Assembly (NCBI GenBank): GCA_017610525.1
Contig: JAFCBW010000002.1
Coordinates: 1 to 24,364, forward strand
Length of the DNA: 24,364 nucleotides
Direction of reading: 5' to 3'
DNA from: Candidatus Nanohalarchaeota archaeon
GTDB lineage: Archaea > EX4484-52 > B79-G9
The notes below the pieces were generated by a model. It saw only the letters and a list, made by a program, of their open reading frames with translations. It was not told the DNA's origin and made no database searches. Made by a program: the position numbers and the translations under genes. Below are positions 16,749 through 22,567 of the stretch, one piece after another; the stretch's first letter is position 1; the number at the start of each line of letters is the position of its first letter.

Positions 16749-16777
16749 CTTTGCCAATACACATCCATCCATAGTGT

Positions 16778-16892
16778 GCCCTCATAGTCCAGTGGATAAG
16801 ATGCAGCCTTGCGGAGGCTGTGGCCCGGGTTCGAGACGCGAAAAAAGCAGATAAACCCTGCAAAACGCGTGAAAATCCCGGTGAGGGCACCA
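16778..16892 (+). tRNA. tRNA-Arg(GCG), with an intron in the T-loop
   Basis: Acceptor GCCCTCA (16778-16784) pairs with TGAGGGC (16882-16888); A73 and an encoded CCA (16890-16892) follow. D-stem GTCC/AGAT, anticodon stem CAGCC/GGCTG, loop TTGCGGA with anticodon GCG at 16811-16813 (codons CGC and CGU). The T-stem CCGGG (16825-16829) is separated from CCCGG (16877-16881) by 47 nt instead of 7. Removing 16836-16875 restores the loop TTCGAGT. The mature form is 75 nt including CCA. The gene has its own TATA box. Confidence 0.93.
16836..16875 (+). other. 40-nt intron of tRNA-Arg, T-loop position about 59/60
   Basis: A full bulge-helix-bulge is visible: T-stem, a 4-bp helix TTCG/TGAA, a 3-nt bulge AGA on the 5' side, inner helix CGCG/CGCG, and a 3-nt bulge AAT on the 3' side. 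Cutting between the second and third base of each bulge yields a 7-nt T-loop. The intron interior folds further (GCAG/CTGC). Confidence 0.87.
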
Positions 16893-16907
16893 CACCCCTT
16901 CTATAAC

Positions 16908-16915
16908 TTATATAA
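16908..16915 (+). promoter_or_regulatory. TATA box of the gene at 16939
   Basis: TTATATAA centred 27 nt before the ATG, predicting a leaderless mRNA. Confidence 0.6.
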
Positions 16916-16938
16916 ACATTAGCCCCCAATAATTAAAA

Positions 16939-17457
16939 ATGCCATCAGAGAAACTAACAGAAAGCGACATAAACCGTCTGAAAGGCGTAGTCGGACTAGG
17001 CACAAGCAACCCCGCACCACAGGAAAACCAGACAGGCAAAATCATGCCGACACCTGTAAACGCGCCAAACAGAACACATGTAAACAACCTGATAGAACCA
17101 ACTAAAACACTTAACACAAAATCTAAAACACAGGTAGAAACCGAACTATTCGTAAAAATCGACGAACACACAGAAGTCGCAAGACAACTCTTGGATGCAA
17201 AAAAAGACATAAAATACATAGCAGACACTATTTCTTTAGTGGGAAAAGCAGAAAAACTAAAATCAGAAGCAATCGAAAGGCTCGAATCCCACCTGAACAC
17301 CCTTGACGAAAAACTCGCAGACGTGGAAGGAAAACTAACTGTCCCGGATGGCCTCGAAATACCCAACGAGGGCGTAGACCTCCAGATGTCAAGCGACGTC
17401 TCAAACCTCCACAGGACACTTGAAAACCTGAAAGACGAACTAAGCCACCTTGACTGA
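16939..17457 (+). CDS. Hypothetical protein with C-terminal coiled coil
   Basis: 172 residues, not recognised. Residues 1 to about 65 are low in hydrophobics and rich in P, N, T and Q (probably disordered). From about residue 66 to the end it is strongly helical with heptad-like spacing: VETELFVKIDEHTEVARQLLDAKKDIKYIADTISL and SEAIERLESHLNTLDEKLADVEGKL, then a Pro/Gly break and a last helix SNLHRTLENLKDELSHLD. No membrane segment, signal peptide or cysteine is seen. A TATA box 27 nt upstream supports a leaderless ATG. Codons are A/C-rich like other + genes. It could be a structural or scaffolding protein; nothing in the context decides. Confidence 0.75.
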   Translation: MPSEKLTESDINRLKGVVGLGTSNPAPQENQTGKIMPTPVNAPNRTHVNNLIEPTKTLNTKSKTQVETELFVKIDEHTEVARQLLDAKKDIKYIADTISLVGKAEKLKSEAIERLESHLNTLDEKLADVEGKLTVPDGLEIPNEGVDLQMSSDVSNLHRTLENLKDELSHLD

Positions 17458-17467
17458 TAAAATCACA

Positions 17468-17475
17468 TTTAAAAA
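17468..17475 (+). promoter_or_regulatory. TATA box of the gene at 17497
   Basis: TTTAAAAA centred about 26 nt before the ATG, predicting a leaderless mRNA. Confidence 0.55.
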
Positions 17476-17496
17476 AGCCTGTGTATAAGAAATATC

Positions 17497-17823
17497 ATGG
17501 CGCTTTTGTTTGGTGTTACTGTCGGTATTCTTGCCATTGTCGCAATTCTCATAATTTCTGCGCTGCCGCTTTATTTTGCAGTAAAGTTTTTAGGCGGCAA
17601 AGCAACGATTTTTAAAGTGCTCATGGTCAATCTTATTGTCGGCGTCATTGGCGCAGCATTGGATATGCCGATTATCGGATTCGTTCTGCTCTTGTTTGTA
17701 TACAAAGAAGTATTCAAGATGTCATGGCTTTCCGCATTTCTGGCATGGATCTTGCAGTTCATAGTTGCAGGAGCACTTTTATTCCTTGCATCTTTCTTAA
17801 GTCTGGGAGTTGCTATTCTCTGA
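17497..17823 (+). CDS. Small integral membrane protein, unknown function
   Basis: 108 residues, almost entirely hydrophobic, with three to four membrane helices (residues about 3-30, 38-70 and 78-107). Short loops carry the only charges (KFLGGK, YKEVFKM). No family is recognised. A TATA box 26 nt upstream supports the ATG as the start of a leaderless mRNA. Its base composition is the opposite of its neighbours: a sample line (17521-17580) has 24 A+C and 36 G+T, whereas the + strand elsewhere is strongly A+C-rich in both coding directions. Hydrophobic codons explain part of this, but the contrast suggests recent inversion or acquisition. It ends 8 nt from the convergent protease gene. Confidence 0.75.
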   Translation: MALLFGVTVGILAIVAILIISALPLYFAVKFLGGKATIFKVLMVNLIVGVIGAALDMPIIGFVLLLFVYKEVFKMSWLSAFLAWILQFIVAGALLFLASFLSLGVAIL

Positions 17824-17831
17824 GACAACAC

Positions 17832-18275
17832 TCACTTTTCAACCAGCCCGCAAACAACATCAACTGCCCGCAAAACCCCCTTCCTACACGCATCACTCAA
17901 CTCACACCCAAATCCCACAGACTCAGGCTGCACCCCCACAAAAACAACCTCACAATCCGCACTTCGCTCCAGGTACCCAATAAAAAGCGACAACGGCAAC
18001 TGATGCGTAGAATGCAGAAATCCCTTTATCCGGGAAACATCAACAACCTCAACCGCCCCAGGTTCCGCCCCCAGCTCAACAGCATCAACAACAATCACAC
18101 GACACGCCCCAAACCCAACAACCTTATCCAGAAAATTCTCAGGCGCACTCCCGCAATCAACAAAAAGCAACTCCTCACGATCACCAAACTTCTCCCGCAA
18201 CCTGTCAACAACAACAGGACCAACCGCATCATCACCGCGCAGCCTGTTCCCAACCCCGCAAACAACACATTTCAT
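17832..18275 (-). CDS. Hydrogenase maturation protease (peptidase M52 family)
   Basis: 147 residues from the ATG at 18275; the longer frame runs into the upstream gene and has no family support. The family start is clear: CVVCGVGNRLRGDDAVGPVVVDRL, with D16 at the position of the nickel-sensing acidic residue of HybD/HycI. It is followed by VVDAVELGAEPG (second acidic ligand) and STHQLPLSLFIGYLE (His ligand). These endopeptidases cut the C-terminal tail of the [NiFe]-hydrogenase large subunit after nickel insertion. It starts 19 nt after the gene for a small membrane protein. HypA lies beyond the divergent promoter, so this is a hydrogenase-maturation locus, although no hydrogenase subunit is in the window. 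Confidence 0.88.
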   Translation of the reverse strand: MKCVVCGVGNRLRGDDAVGPVVVDRLREKFGDREELLFVDCGSAPENFLDKVVGFGACRVIVVDAVELGAEPGAVEVVDVSRIKGFLHSTHQLPLSLFIGYLERSADCEVVFVGVQPESVGFGCELSDACRKGVLRAVDVVCGLVEK

Positions 18276-18294
18276 AAAAAACAAACATCCTGAC

Positions 18295-18678
18295 CTAACA
18301 CAACTTCTTCCCGACCCTTCGCACCGAACAATCAATACCAAGAACCCCTGCAAAAACCATCATCAAAGCCCCGGCAAAAAAACCGACACCAAAAACCAGC
18401 CCAAAAAGCCCAAGAACCGCAAGCATCCTACCCCCGGTCCTCCTGTCCTCATACTCAAACACATACAGCCCGTAAAACGCAAGCACCCCGAAAAGCACCC
18501 ACACAAGCCCAACCACACGAATATACCCAACCACACTCAAAGGCATTAACAAAACATACAAAACAATCCCCGAAACAATAGAAACAACCCCCGCAACACT
18601 GCCAAAAACATGAACATCATCCCCCCTCCGATGAACATGCGCAGTCTCTGCCAAAAAAAACCTCTCCAAAAATCCCAT
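18295..18678 (-). CDS. Small four-helix membrane protein in the hydrogenase-maturation locus
   Basis: 127 residues from the ATG at 18678. A TATA box centred near 18707 predicts transcription starting within a few bases of this codon, so the upstream in-frame codons are unlikely. A soluble N-terminus (MGFLERFFLAETAHVHRRGDDVHVF) precedes four hydrophobic segments (about 30-45, 50-72, 90-100 and 101-118), and a short basic tail follows (SVRRVGKKLC). No family is recognised. It is co-directional with the M52 protease gene and 19 nt from it, so they share a transcript. A role in membrane-bound hydrogenase biogenesis is only a guess from position. Confidence 0.72.
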   Translation of the reverse strand: MGFLERFFLAETAHVHRRGDDVHVFGSVAGVVSIVSGIVLYVLLMPLSVVGYIRVVGLVWVLFGVLAFYGLYVFEYEDRRTGGRMLAVLGLFGLVFGVGFFAGALMMVFAGVLGIDCSVRRVGKKLC

Positions 18679-18703
18679 AACAATAACTTCGCACACACTA
18701 ATA

Positions 18704-18711
18704 TATATAAA
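18704..18711. promoter_or_regulatory. Divergent TATA box between hypA and the membrane protein/protease genes
   Basis: TATATAAA on + and TTTATATA on - lie inside a longer run of alternating A and T (18700-18713). The distances are 26 nt to the hypA ATG and about 29 nt to the ATG at 18678. A single symmetric box can therefore drive both leaderless transcripts. Confidence 0.6.
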
Positions 18712-18732
18712 TTCTCAAACCAAAAAAACAAT

Positions 18733-19050
18733 ATGCACGAACAATCCGCAGTCCAGACAATAATAGAAACCCTAAAAACAACAAACCCAAAAAAAGCAAA
18801 AATAAAACTAGGCATGATGCGCGGCGAAAAATCAAGAATTCTCGACATATTCAAAAACCAGGTACAAGACACCCCCTTAGAACAAATCAAACTGGAAATA
18901 GAACAAACACCCGTAACCTCAAGATGCCAATGCGGCTTCGAAGGGACAGTAGACATCCCCGGCCACGTCCACTTCATAAGATGCCCTAAATGCAGCAAAA
19001 TAATCGACCCCCTCACAGGAAACGAACTGGAAATAACCACAGAAGAATAA
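18733..19050 (+). CDS. hypA: Hydrogenase nickel metallochaperone HypA-like
   Basis: 105 residues from the ATG at 18733; a longer upstream frame overlaps the divergent gene and promoter and is rejected. The start MHEQSAVQTIIETLK carries the nickel-binding His2 and Glu3 of HypA. The zinc domain follows: RCQCGFEG, then HFIRCPKCSK. Two deviations stand out. The first pair of cysteines is spaced CxC instead of CxxC. The middle of the protein is shorter than in typical 113-120-residue HypA. It delivers Ni2+ to the [NiFe]-hydrogenase large subunit with HypB. The M52 protease gene across the divergent promoter supports the assignment. Confidence 0.8.
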   Translation: MHEQSAVQTIIETLKTTNPKKAKIKLGMMRGEKSRILDIFKNQVQDTPLEQIKLEIEQTPVTSRCQCGFEGTVDIPGHVHFIRCPKCSKIIDPLTGNELEITTEE

Positions 19051-19073
19051 CCAACCGCCCAGTACTTGTGTCA

Positions 19074-19152
19074 CATGACCACAAATAATTCATACTCTAA
19101 AATCGGGTGGGCGGGGGCTCGAGGACGGACTCCACCAAACACAAAGGGGGAA
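19074..19152 (+). other. G-tract element, copy B (candidate structured RNA or G-quadruplex)
   Basis: CATGACCA (19074-19081) is followed by GGGTGGGCGGGGG (19105-19117), GAGGACGGAC, CCACCAAACACAAA and GGGGGAA (19146-19152). Copy A at 14033-14096 has the same G3-N-G3-N-G5 block and a final G5 at nearly the same spacing (46 versus 47 nt from first to last G). In copy B GGTGG (19106-19110) can also pair with CCACC. It lies between hypA and tRNA-Leu and has no coding explanation. Confidence 0.5.
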
Positions 19153-19224
19153 TAAACAGCACTTTACATTCAACCCAAATAAAACACGAAAAGTAACCTA
19201 AAACAGTAGCAAGACAACTCATGT

Positions 19225-19250
19225 GTGCGCTTGAGCGAAGCGAAACGCAC
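19225..19250 (+). other. Hairpin with asymmetric bulge between hypA and tRNA-Leu
   Basis: GTGC/GCAC and GCTT/AAGC stack into one stem with a GAGCG loop and a one-sided GAAAC bulge. It may belong to the same non-coding transcript as G-tract element B, or be a terminator. The rest of 19153-19256 shows nothing. Confidence 0.35.
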
Positions 19251-19256
19251 CTAATG

Positions 19257-19278
19257 ATCAACCTTTTACAAGGTTGAT
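19257..19278 (-). terminator. Hairpin directly 3' of tRNA-Leu (copy 2 of the repeated hairpin)
   Basis: On the - strand ATCAACCTT and AAGGTTGAT form a perfect 9-bp stem with a GTAA (GNRA-type) loop, beginning at the discriminator base of tRNA-Leu. It matches the hairpin at 3113-3132 in 19 of 20 positions. It is probably a 3'-end or processing signal. Confidence 0.45.
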
Positions 19279-19322
19279 GCAGGGGAAGGGATTCGAACCC
19301 TCGAACTCCTACGAGACTGGAT

Positions 19323-19383
19323 TTCTTAAAATCATCGCATACGCGCACGCATGCTCAGCACTCAAAAACTTATTGAATGTATT
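19323..19383 (-). other. Intron 2 of tRNA-Leu, canonical 37/38 site
   Basis: 61 nt between G37 and A38. CTCA (32-35) faces TAAG, with one C-A mismatch at the anticodon first base, so the motif is relaxed. The interior has a strong hairpin GCATGCG-TGCG-CGTATGC. ACTCAA of the anticodon loop can also pair with TTGAGT inside the intron. Confidence 0.82.
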
Positions 19384-19399
19384 CTTGAGTCCAGCGCCT

Positions 19400-19440
19400 C
19401 TAACCCGCAAAAAAACAGGCAAAAAGCCTGCTAAAATACT
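19400..19440 (-). other. Intron 1 of tRNA-Leu, in the D-arm
   Basis: It interrupts the 3' side of the D-loop just before the GGC strand of the D-stem. The proposed cuts (AA|A and AG|A) leave GGCCAA joined to AGGCGC; shifts by one base give the same mature tRNA. The interior holds CAGGC-TTTTT-GCCTG. The flanking helix GGCC/GGTT uses two G-U pairs, so the bulge-helix-bulge is relaxed. Confidence 0.8.
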
Positions 19441-19463
19441 TTGGCCAGCTGGGCGACCCCTGC

Positions 19464-19732
19464 AAGTGATAAACTATAATAGACCCAAAACCTTAAAAAT
19501 CATTTGGCTTGTGTGAGGGATATGCATACTATACTCAAGGCATGAAATAATTAGGAGCAAACATCACCCAAAACCAAATTGCCTCAATCTATCCGGGCAA
19601 ACCTTCAGTTTGATGGATCCTAAAATTGCAGAGCAATTTTAAGGATATGGGAATGCACTCTACTCAATTTATTAGTGCATTCACCATACCTCTCACAAAA
19701 ACACCAAAAAAATACCCTGAAGCATCCGCACC
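19464..19732. other. Intergenic region with three successive hairpins
   Basis: No credible ORF. Between 19598 and 19682 there are three inverted repeats in a row: CAAAC/GTTTG (19598-19612); a 13-bp stem with one bulged A around an AGA loop (19617-19646); and GAATGCACT/AGTGCATTC (19651-19682). It lies just beyond the end of the - strand gene at 19733, so terminators or a small RNA are possible. The local base composition is less A/C-biased than the surroundings. Confidence 0.5.
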
Positions 19733-20107
19733 TTATCTACTGCCAATACCCTTTCGAATAAAGCACAATTCATCCGAACCCAAAACATCTTCCACAAACT
19801 GCTGCGCAGAACCATACCCCCGCAACACTCCTGGAGCTTCAGTGATTAACGCATAAGCAGCCTTCCGCGACAACTCATGATATTCAGTATCAGACAAAAC
19901 CTTTTCAGCGACCCTACGTACTGAAGAATTAATAGTAAGTACTGAAGGCATTTCATTAACTCCAATATAAACAGCAGCACGCAGGACGTCATCAGTATAT
20001 GCCTCTCCATCCCTCCGAAAGACTTCACACCATGACATACCAGGAAGCAAACCCTCCCCTCCAAGAACACAATCACTCAACTCAACTTCAGACACATATC
20101 TACTCAT
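19733..20107 (-). CDS. Hypothetical protein downstream of the preQ0 operon
   Basis: 124 residues, not recognised. It reads as a soluble, mostly helical protein with repeated helix-turn patterns (DDVLRAAVYIGVNEMPSVLTINSSVRRVAEKVLSDTEYHEL, then RKAAYALITEAPGVLRGYGSAQQFVEDVLG). No membrane segment or metal-binding motif is visible. No Shine-Dalgarno site is seen. A possible TATA (AATATAAA, 20181-20188 on the - strand) would give a leader of about 50 nt. The gap to the folE2 stop is 74 nt, so it may be separate from that operon. It is probably a real gene because it keeps the strand-typical composition, but its start and function are open. Confidence 0.6.
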   Translation of the reverse strand: MSRYVSEVELSDCVLGGEGLLPGMSWCEVFRRDGEAYTDDVLRAAVYIGVNEMPSVLTINSSVRRVAEKVLSDTEYHELSRKAAYALITEAPGVLRGYGSAQQFVEDVLGSDELCFIRKGIGSR

Positions 20108-20181
20108 AACATATCACTCATAACATTTCAAGAGCATTCACAATAACCTGCAAACTCCATGAACCAAACAAGAAGCAACCT

Positions 20182-21006
20182 TTATATTTCTTTGTTTTTT
20201 ACCACCGAACAATGGTATCCTCCCAACTCATCAACCATCGCATACGCATTATGCGCATGAATCGACTCAAAATTCTCACACTCAACCTTAAACCCCGAAA
20301 CCCCCTTCACCTTGCGCAGCTTCAAAACAACCTCACGCACAACATCCTCAACAAACATCGGCTGCGCATACATCTTCTCACACACCGCCTTCTCATCCTC
20401 ACGCTTAAGCAAAGAAAAAACCTCCGAACTGCAAGACCCCTCAACAACCTTGATGACATCCTCAATCCACACAAACCCGCCGCACCGGACACGCACAGTA
20501 ACAACCCCCCTCTGGTTATGCGCCCCATTCCCATTCCCGCAAATCTCCTTAGAACAAGGGCAAAGCGTAGCAACCGGCACCTTAACCTCAATCATAAACA
20601 AAAAATCCCGACAAAAATCACCAAAAAAAGCGCAGTCATACTTCATAACACTCTTCTTGCCCGAAACCGGCGCCACCTTCTCAACAAAATAAGGAAAACC
20701 AACAACAACGTGCGAAGAATCAGCACAAAGCCTCTTGCGCAGCTCAACAAGCATCCTGCGAACAACATCCCCACCAAAAACCTTTCCCTGATACTCATTC
20801 AAAACCTCGATAAACCGAGACATATGCGCACCGCGAAACTCATGCGGCAAATCAACAAAACAATCAACAGACGCAGAAACATGCTGAAACCTATTCACCT
20901 TATCCTTAATCTTAAGCGGCAAAGAAACCCCCCTGACACCGACCTTATCAATACCAACCTCCCTCTTATCACCATACCCTTGCACATCAGCCAGCTTATC
21001 AACCAT
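20182..21006 (-). CDS. folE2: GTP cyclohydrolase of the FolE2/MptA family
   Basis: 274 residues from the ATG at 21006, supported by GAGGTG 6 nt upstream; that site overlaps the QueC stop, so the two are coupled. Family blocks: LADVQGYG at the start, VDKVGVRGVSLPLKI-like segment, DCFVDLPHEFRGAHMSRF, the metal-binding LCPCSKEICGNGNGAHNQRG, QPMFVEDVVREVVLKL and ENFESIHAHNAYA. The enzyme opens GTP to a dihydroneopterin phosphate: 7,8-dihydroneopterin triphosphate for FolE2, the 2',3'-cyclic phosphate for MptA. Next to queC, queD and queE it supplies the first step to preQ0 and archaeosine. A role in pterin cofactor synthesis is possible too. Confidence 0.93.
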   Translation of the reverse strand: MVDKLADVQGYGDKREVGIDKVGVRGVSLPLKIKDKVNRFQHVSASVDCFVDLPHEFRGAHMSRFIEVLNEYQGKVFGGDVVRRMLVELRKRLCADSSHVVVGFPYFVEKVAPVSGKKSVMKYDCAFFGDFCRDFLFMIEVKVPVATLCPCSKEICGNGNGAHNQRGVVTVRVRCGGFVWIEDVIKVVEGSCSSEVFSLLKREDEKAVCEKMYAQPMFVEDVVREVVLKLRKVKGVSGFKVECENFESIHAHNAYAMVDELGGYHCSVVKNKEI

Positions 21007-21016
21007 AAAAAACACC

Positions 21017-21559
21017 TCACTTACAATACTCCACCGGATCAGAAACCCCGGCCTCAGCAAAACCTTTAAGCCGAAGCTGGCACGAATCACACCACCCACA
21101 CGCCTTACCGCCAACAGGAGAATAACAGCTATGCGTCAACTCAATCGGCGCCCCCTCCTTAACAGCCCGAAGAACAATCTCCTTCTTAGACATCTTCAAA
21201 AGCGGCGCAGCAATCCTAAACCCACCGCACTTAGTCCCAAGATTCATAACCTTCTCAAAAGCAGAAAGAAACTCACCACGGCAATCCGGATACCCCGAAT
21301 AATCAACAGCATTAACCCCGACAAAAACATCATGCGCACCAACAACCTCAGCCCAGGCAGTAGCAAATCCCAAAAGTATAGCATTCCTAAACGGCACATA
21401 AGTGACAGGAACCCCATCATCAATCTCCCTGTCCTTCGGAACATCAATATCATCAGTAAGCGCAGAACCCCCTATCTGCCGCAAATCAATCTCAACAACC
21501 TTATGGCACATCACCTTAAGCCTTTCAGCAACAGCCAAAAGCACAACACATTTTTTCAT
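21017..21559 (-). CDS. queC: 7-cyano-7-deazaguanine synthase QueC, missing the PP-loop (internal in-frame deletion)
   Basis: 180 residues versus about 220 in the family. Most of the enzyme is present: QIGGSALTDD, VPFRNAILLGFATAWAEVVGAHDVFVGVNAVDYSGYPDCRGEFLSAF, and the zinc site CYSPVGGKACGWCDSCQLR. However, MKKCVVLLA runs straight into VAERLKVMCHKVVEIDL. In QueC proteins, the SGGxDS ATP-pyrophosphatase loop and the following helix/strand (about 40 residues, ending before the AKxIAExLGV helix) lie between these parts. The reading frame is intact across the junction, and the upstream gene leaves no room for the missing piece. QueC turns 7-carboxy-7-deazaguanine into preQ0 using ATP, so this version should be inactive on its own. 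A true deletion, pseudogene or assembly collapse cannot be told apart here. Confidence 0.85.
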   Translation of the reverse strand: MKKCVVLLAVAERLKVMCHKVVEIDLRQIGGSALTDDIDVPKDREIDDGVPVTYVPFRNAILLGFATAWAEVVGAHDVFVGVNAVDYSGYPDCRGEFLSAFEKVMNLGTKCGGFRIAAPLLKMSKKEIVLRAVKEGAPIELTHSCYSPVGGKACGWCDSCQLRLKGFAEAGVSDPVEYCK

Positions 21560-21561
21560 AA

Positions 21562-22233
21562 CTACACACCTCTTTTATTACCCCAGATGACCTTATGCAA
21601 CTGCAAAAGCACCCGCACATCACAATCAACAAGCACCTCGCACCCCATAACCTTACCGCAAAGCCATCCAAGCCTCTTTTGATACTCAGGCATAGAACAC
21701 ATCCCGTCCGGCTGCAAAACAACCTTACCTCTCACAAAAGCCTTATACTTTTCAACAACAGACACCACTTCCAAAAAATCATCATCATCACACACAACAA
21801 ACTTCACCTGCACATTATCTAAATTTAGATAACTCTCAAGCACCCCCTCATCATACCCCTCGCCGCTCGAAGAAAGCTTCGGCGACACAGAATACAAAAA
21901 AACAAACTCATCAAGCCTTTCATCACGCACAGTACAATTAGTCTCAACCGTAACCTTCTTACCGCGCAAAAAAAGCCCCCGGCACAAATCATAGACATCC
22001 TGCAAAAGCGGCTCACCGCCGGTAACGCACACATACCCGCAATTTACCTTAGAAACAACCTCATCCACACTCGTCTCAACACCGGGCGCATCAAGCGCAA
22101 ACTTAGTATCACACCACCGGCACTTCAAATTACACCCCGCAAGCCGGACAAACGTATGAGGCAAGCCCATAAGCTCACCCTCGCCCTGGACAGAATCAAA
22201 AACCTCAACAACCCTAAGCTTACCCTTTGCCAT
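21562..22233 (-). CDS. queE: 7-carboxy-7-deazaguanine synthase QueE (radical SAM)
   Basis: 223 residues from the ATG at 22233, second of two adjacent ATGs, chosen because GGAG then lies 4 nt upstream. The substrate segment VVEVFDSVQGEGELMGLPHTFVRLAGC is followed by the radical SAM cluster CNLKCRWC (C34, C38, C41), then VTGGEPLLQ for SAM binding and VTVETNCT. It rearranges 6-carboxytetrahydropterin to 7-carboxy-7-deazaguanine. It overlaps queD by 14 nt and ends 2 nt before queC, so the operon is translationally coupled. Everything typical of the family is present. Confidence 0.95.
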   Translation of the reverse strand: MAKGKLRVVEVFDSVQGEGELMGLPHTFVRLAGCNLKCRWCDTKFALDAPGVETSVDEVVSKVNCGYVCVTGGEPLLQDVYDLCRGLFLRGKKVTVETNCTVRDERLDEFVFLYSVSPKLSSSGEGYDEGVLESYLNLDNVQVKFVVCDDDDFLEVVSVVEKYKAFVRGKVVLQPDGMCSMPEYQKRLGWLCGKVMGCEVLVDCDVRVLLQLHKVIWGNKRGV

Positions 22234-22567
22234 CATACTCCACCCACGAATGCACACCCTCCCACAGCCGGACACAACAAAGCGCCGGCAACTCCTTCTT
22301 AACCTCATCAAAAATCCACACAACCATATTCTCAGCCGTGGGATTAGAAAAAACATCATTCAGATTGGCATGATCCAGCTTATCAACAACAACCCTATTA
22401 ACAACTTTCTTGACATGCGAAAAATCAACAACCATACCGCTCTTGCCAACCTTTCCGGAAACAACAACCTCAAGCTTGTAAGTATGCCCATGCAGGTTGG
22501 CGCACTTGCCATCATACCCCGACAGAAAATGCGCAGCATCAAAATAAAACTCACGACAAATCCTCAT
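22220..22567 (-). CDS. queD: 6-carboxytetrahydropterin synthase QueD
   Basis: 115 residues, usual length. Zinc ligands H13 (AAHFL), H26 and H28 (HGHTY) are present, as is the catalytic cysteine C22 in CANLHGHTY. The partner residues lie in MVVDFSHVKK and LDHANLND, and the conserved Glu in RLWEG. It converts dihydroneopterin triphosphate, the FolE2 product, to 6-carboxy-5,6,7,8-tetrahydropterin. It overlaps the upstream phosphoribosyltransferase gene by 4 nt and queE by 14 nt. A PTPS-III or pterin role is less likely given the neighbours. Confidence 0.95.
   Translation of the reverse strand: MRICREFYFDAAHFLSGYDGKCANLHGHTYKLEVVVSGKVGKSGMVVDFSHVKKVVNRVVVDKLDHANLNDVFSNPTAENMVVWIFDEVKKELPALCCVRLWEGVHSWVEYDGKG

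Larger units (their letters stand above)
19278..19463 (-). tRNA. tRNA-Leu(CAA), with two introns
   Basis: Acceptor GCAGGGG (19463-19457) pairs with CCCCTGC (19285-19279); the discriminator is A at 19278 and no CCA is encoded. The long variable arm TCTCGTAGGAGTTC and T-arm GAGGG-TTCGAAT-CCCTT mark a class II leucine tRNA. Anticodon stem CTGGA/TCCAG; anticodon CAA at 19387-19385 (codon UUG). Two insertions interrupt it: 41 nt in the D-arm (19440-19400) and 61 nt in the anticodon loop (19383-19323). Removing both gives a normal 84-nt tRNA. A TATA-like TATTATAG lies near 19475-19482. Confidence 0.92.

Noticed and set aside
16836..16875. Split or trans-spliced tRNA
   Set aside because: Both halves are adjacent in order and the intron closes a complete cis bulge-helix-bulge.
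16699..16929. - strand ORF across tRNA-Arg
   Set aside because: It is antisense to a well-folded tRNA and its promoter.
19274..19516. + strand ORF starting MMQGKGFEPS
   Set aside because: This is the well-known false ORF produced by reading a tRNA gene antisense; it covers tRNA-Leu.
20212..21069. Long + strand ORF of 285 codons
   Set aside because: It is the antisense shadow of folE2 and its translation is low-complexity R/N/L/T/H without any motif.
21560..21562. Missing QueC PP-loop encoded upstream by a frameshift
   Set aside because: queE ends only 2 nt before queC, so there is no space for the segment, and no SGGxDS is found in other frames there.
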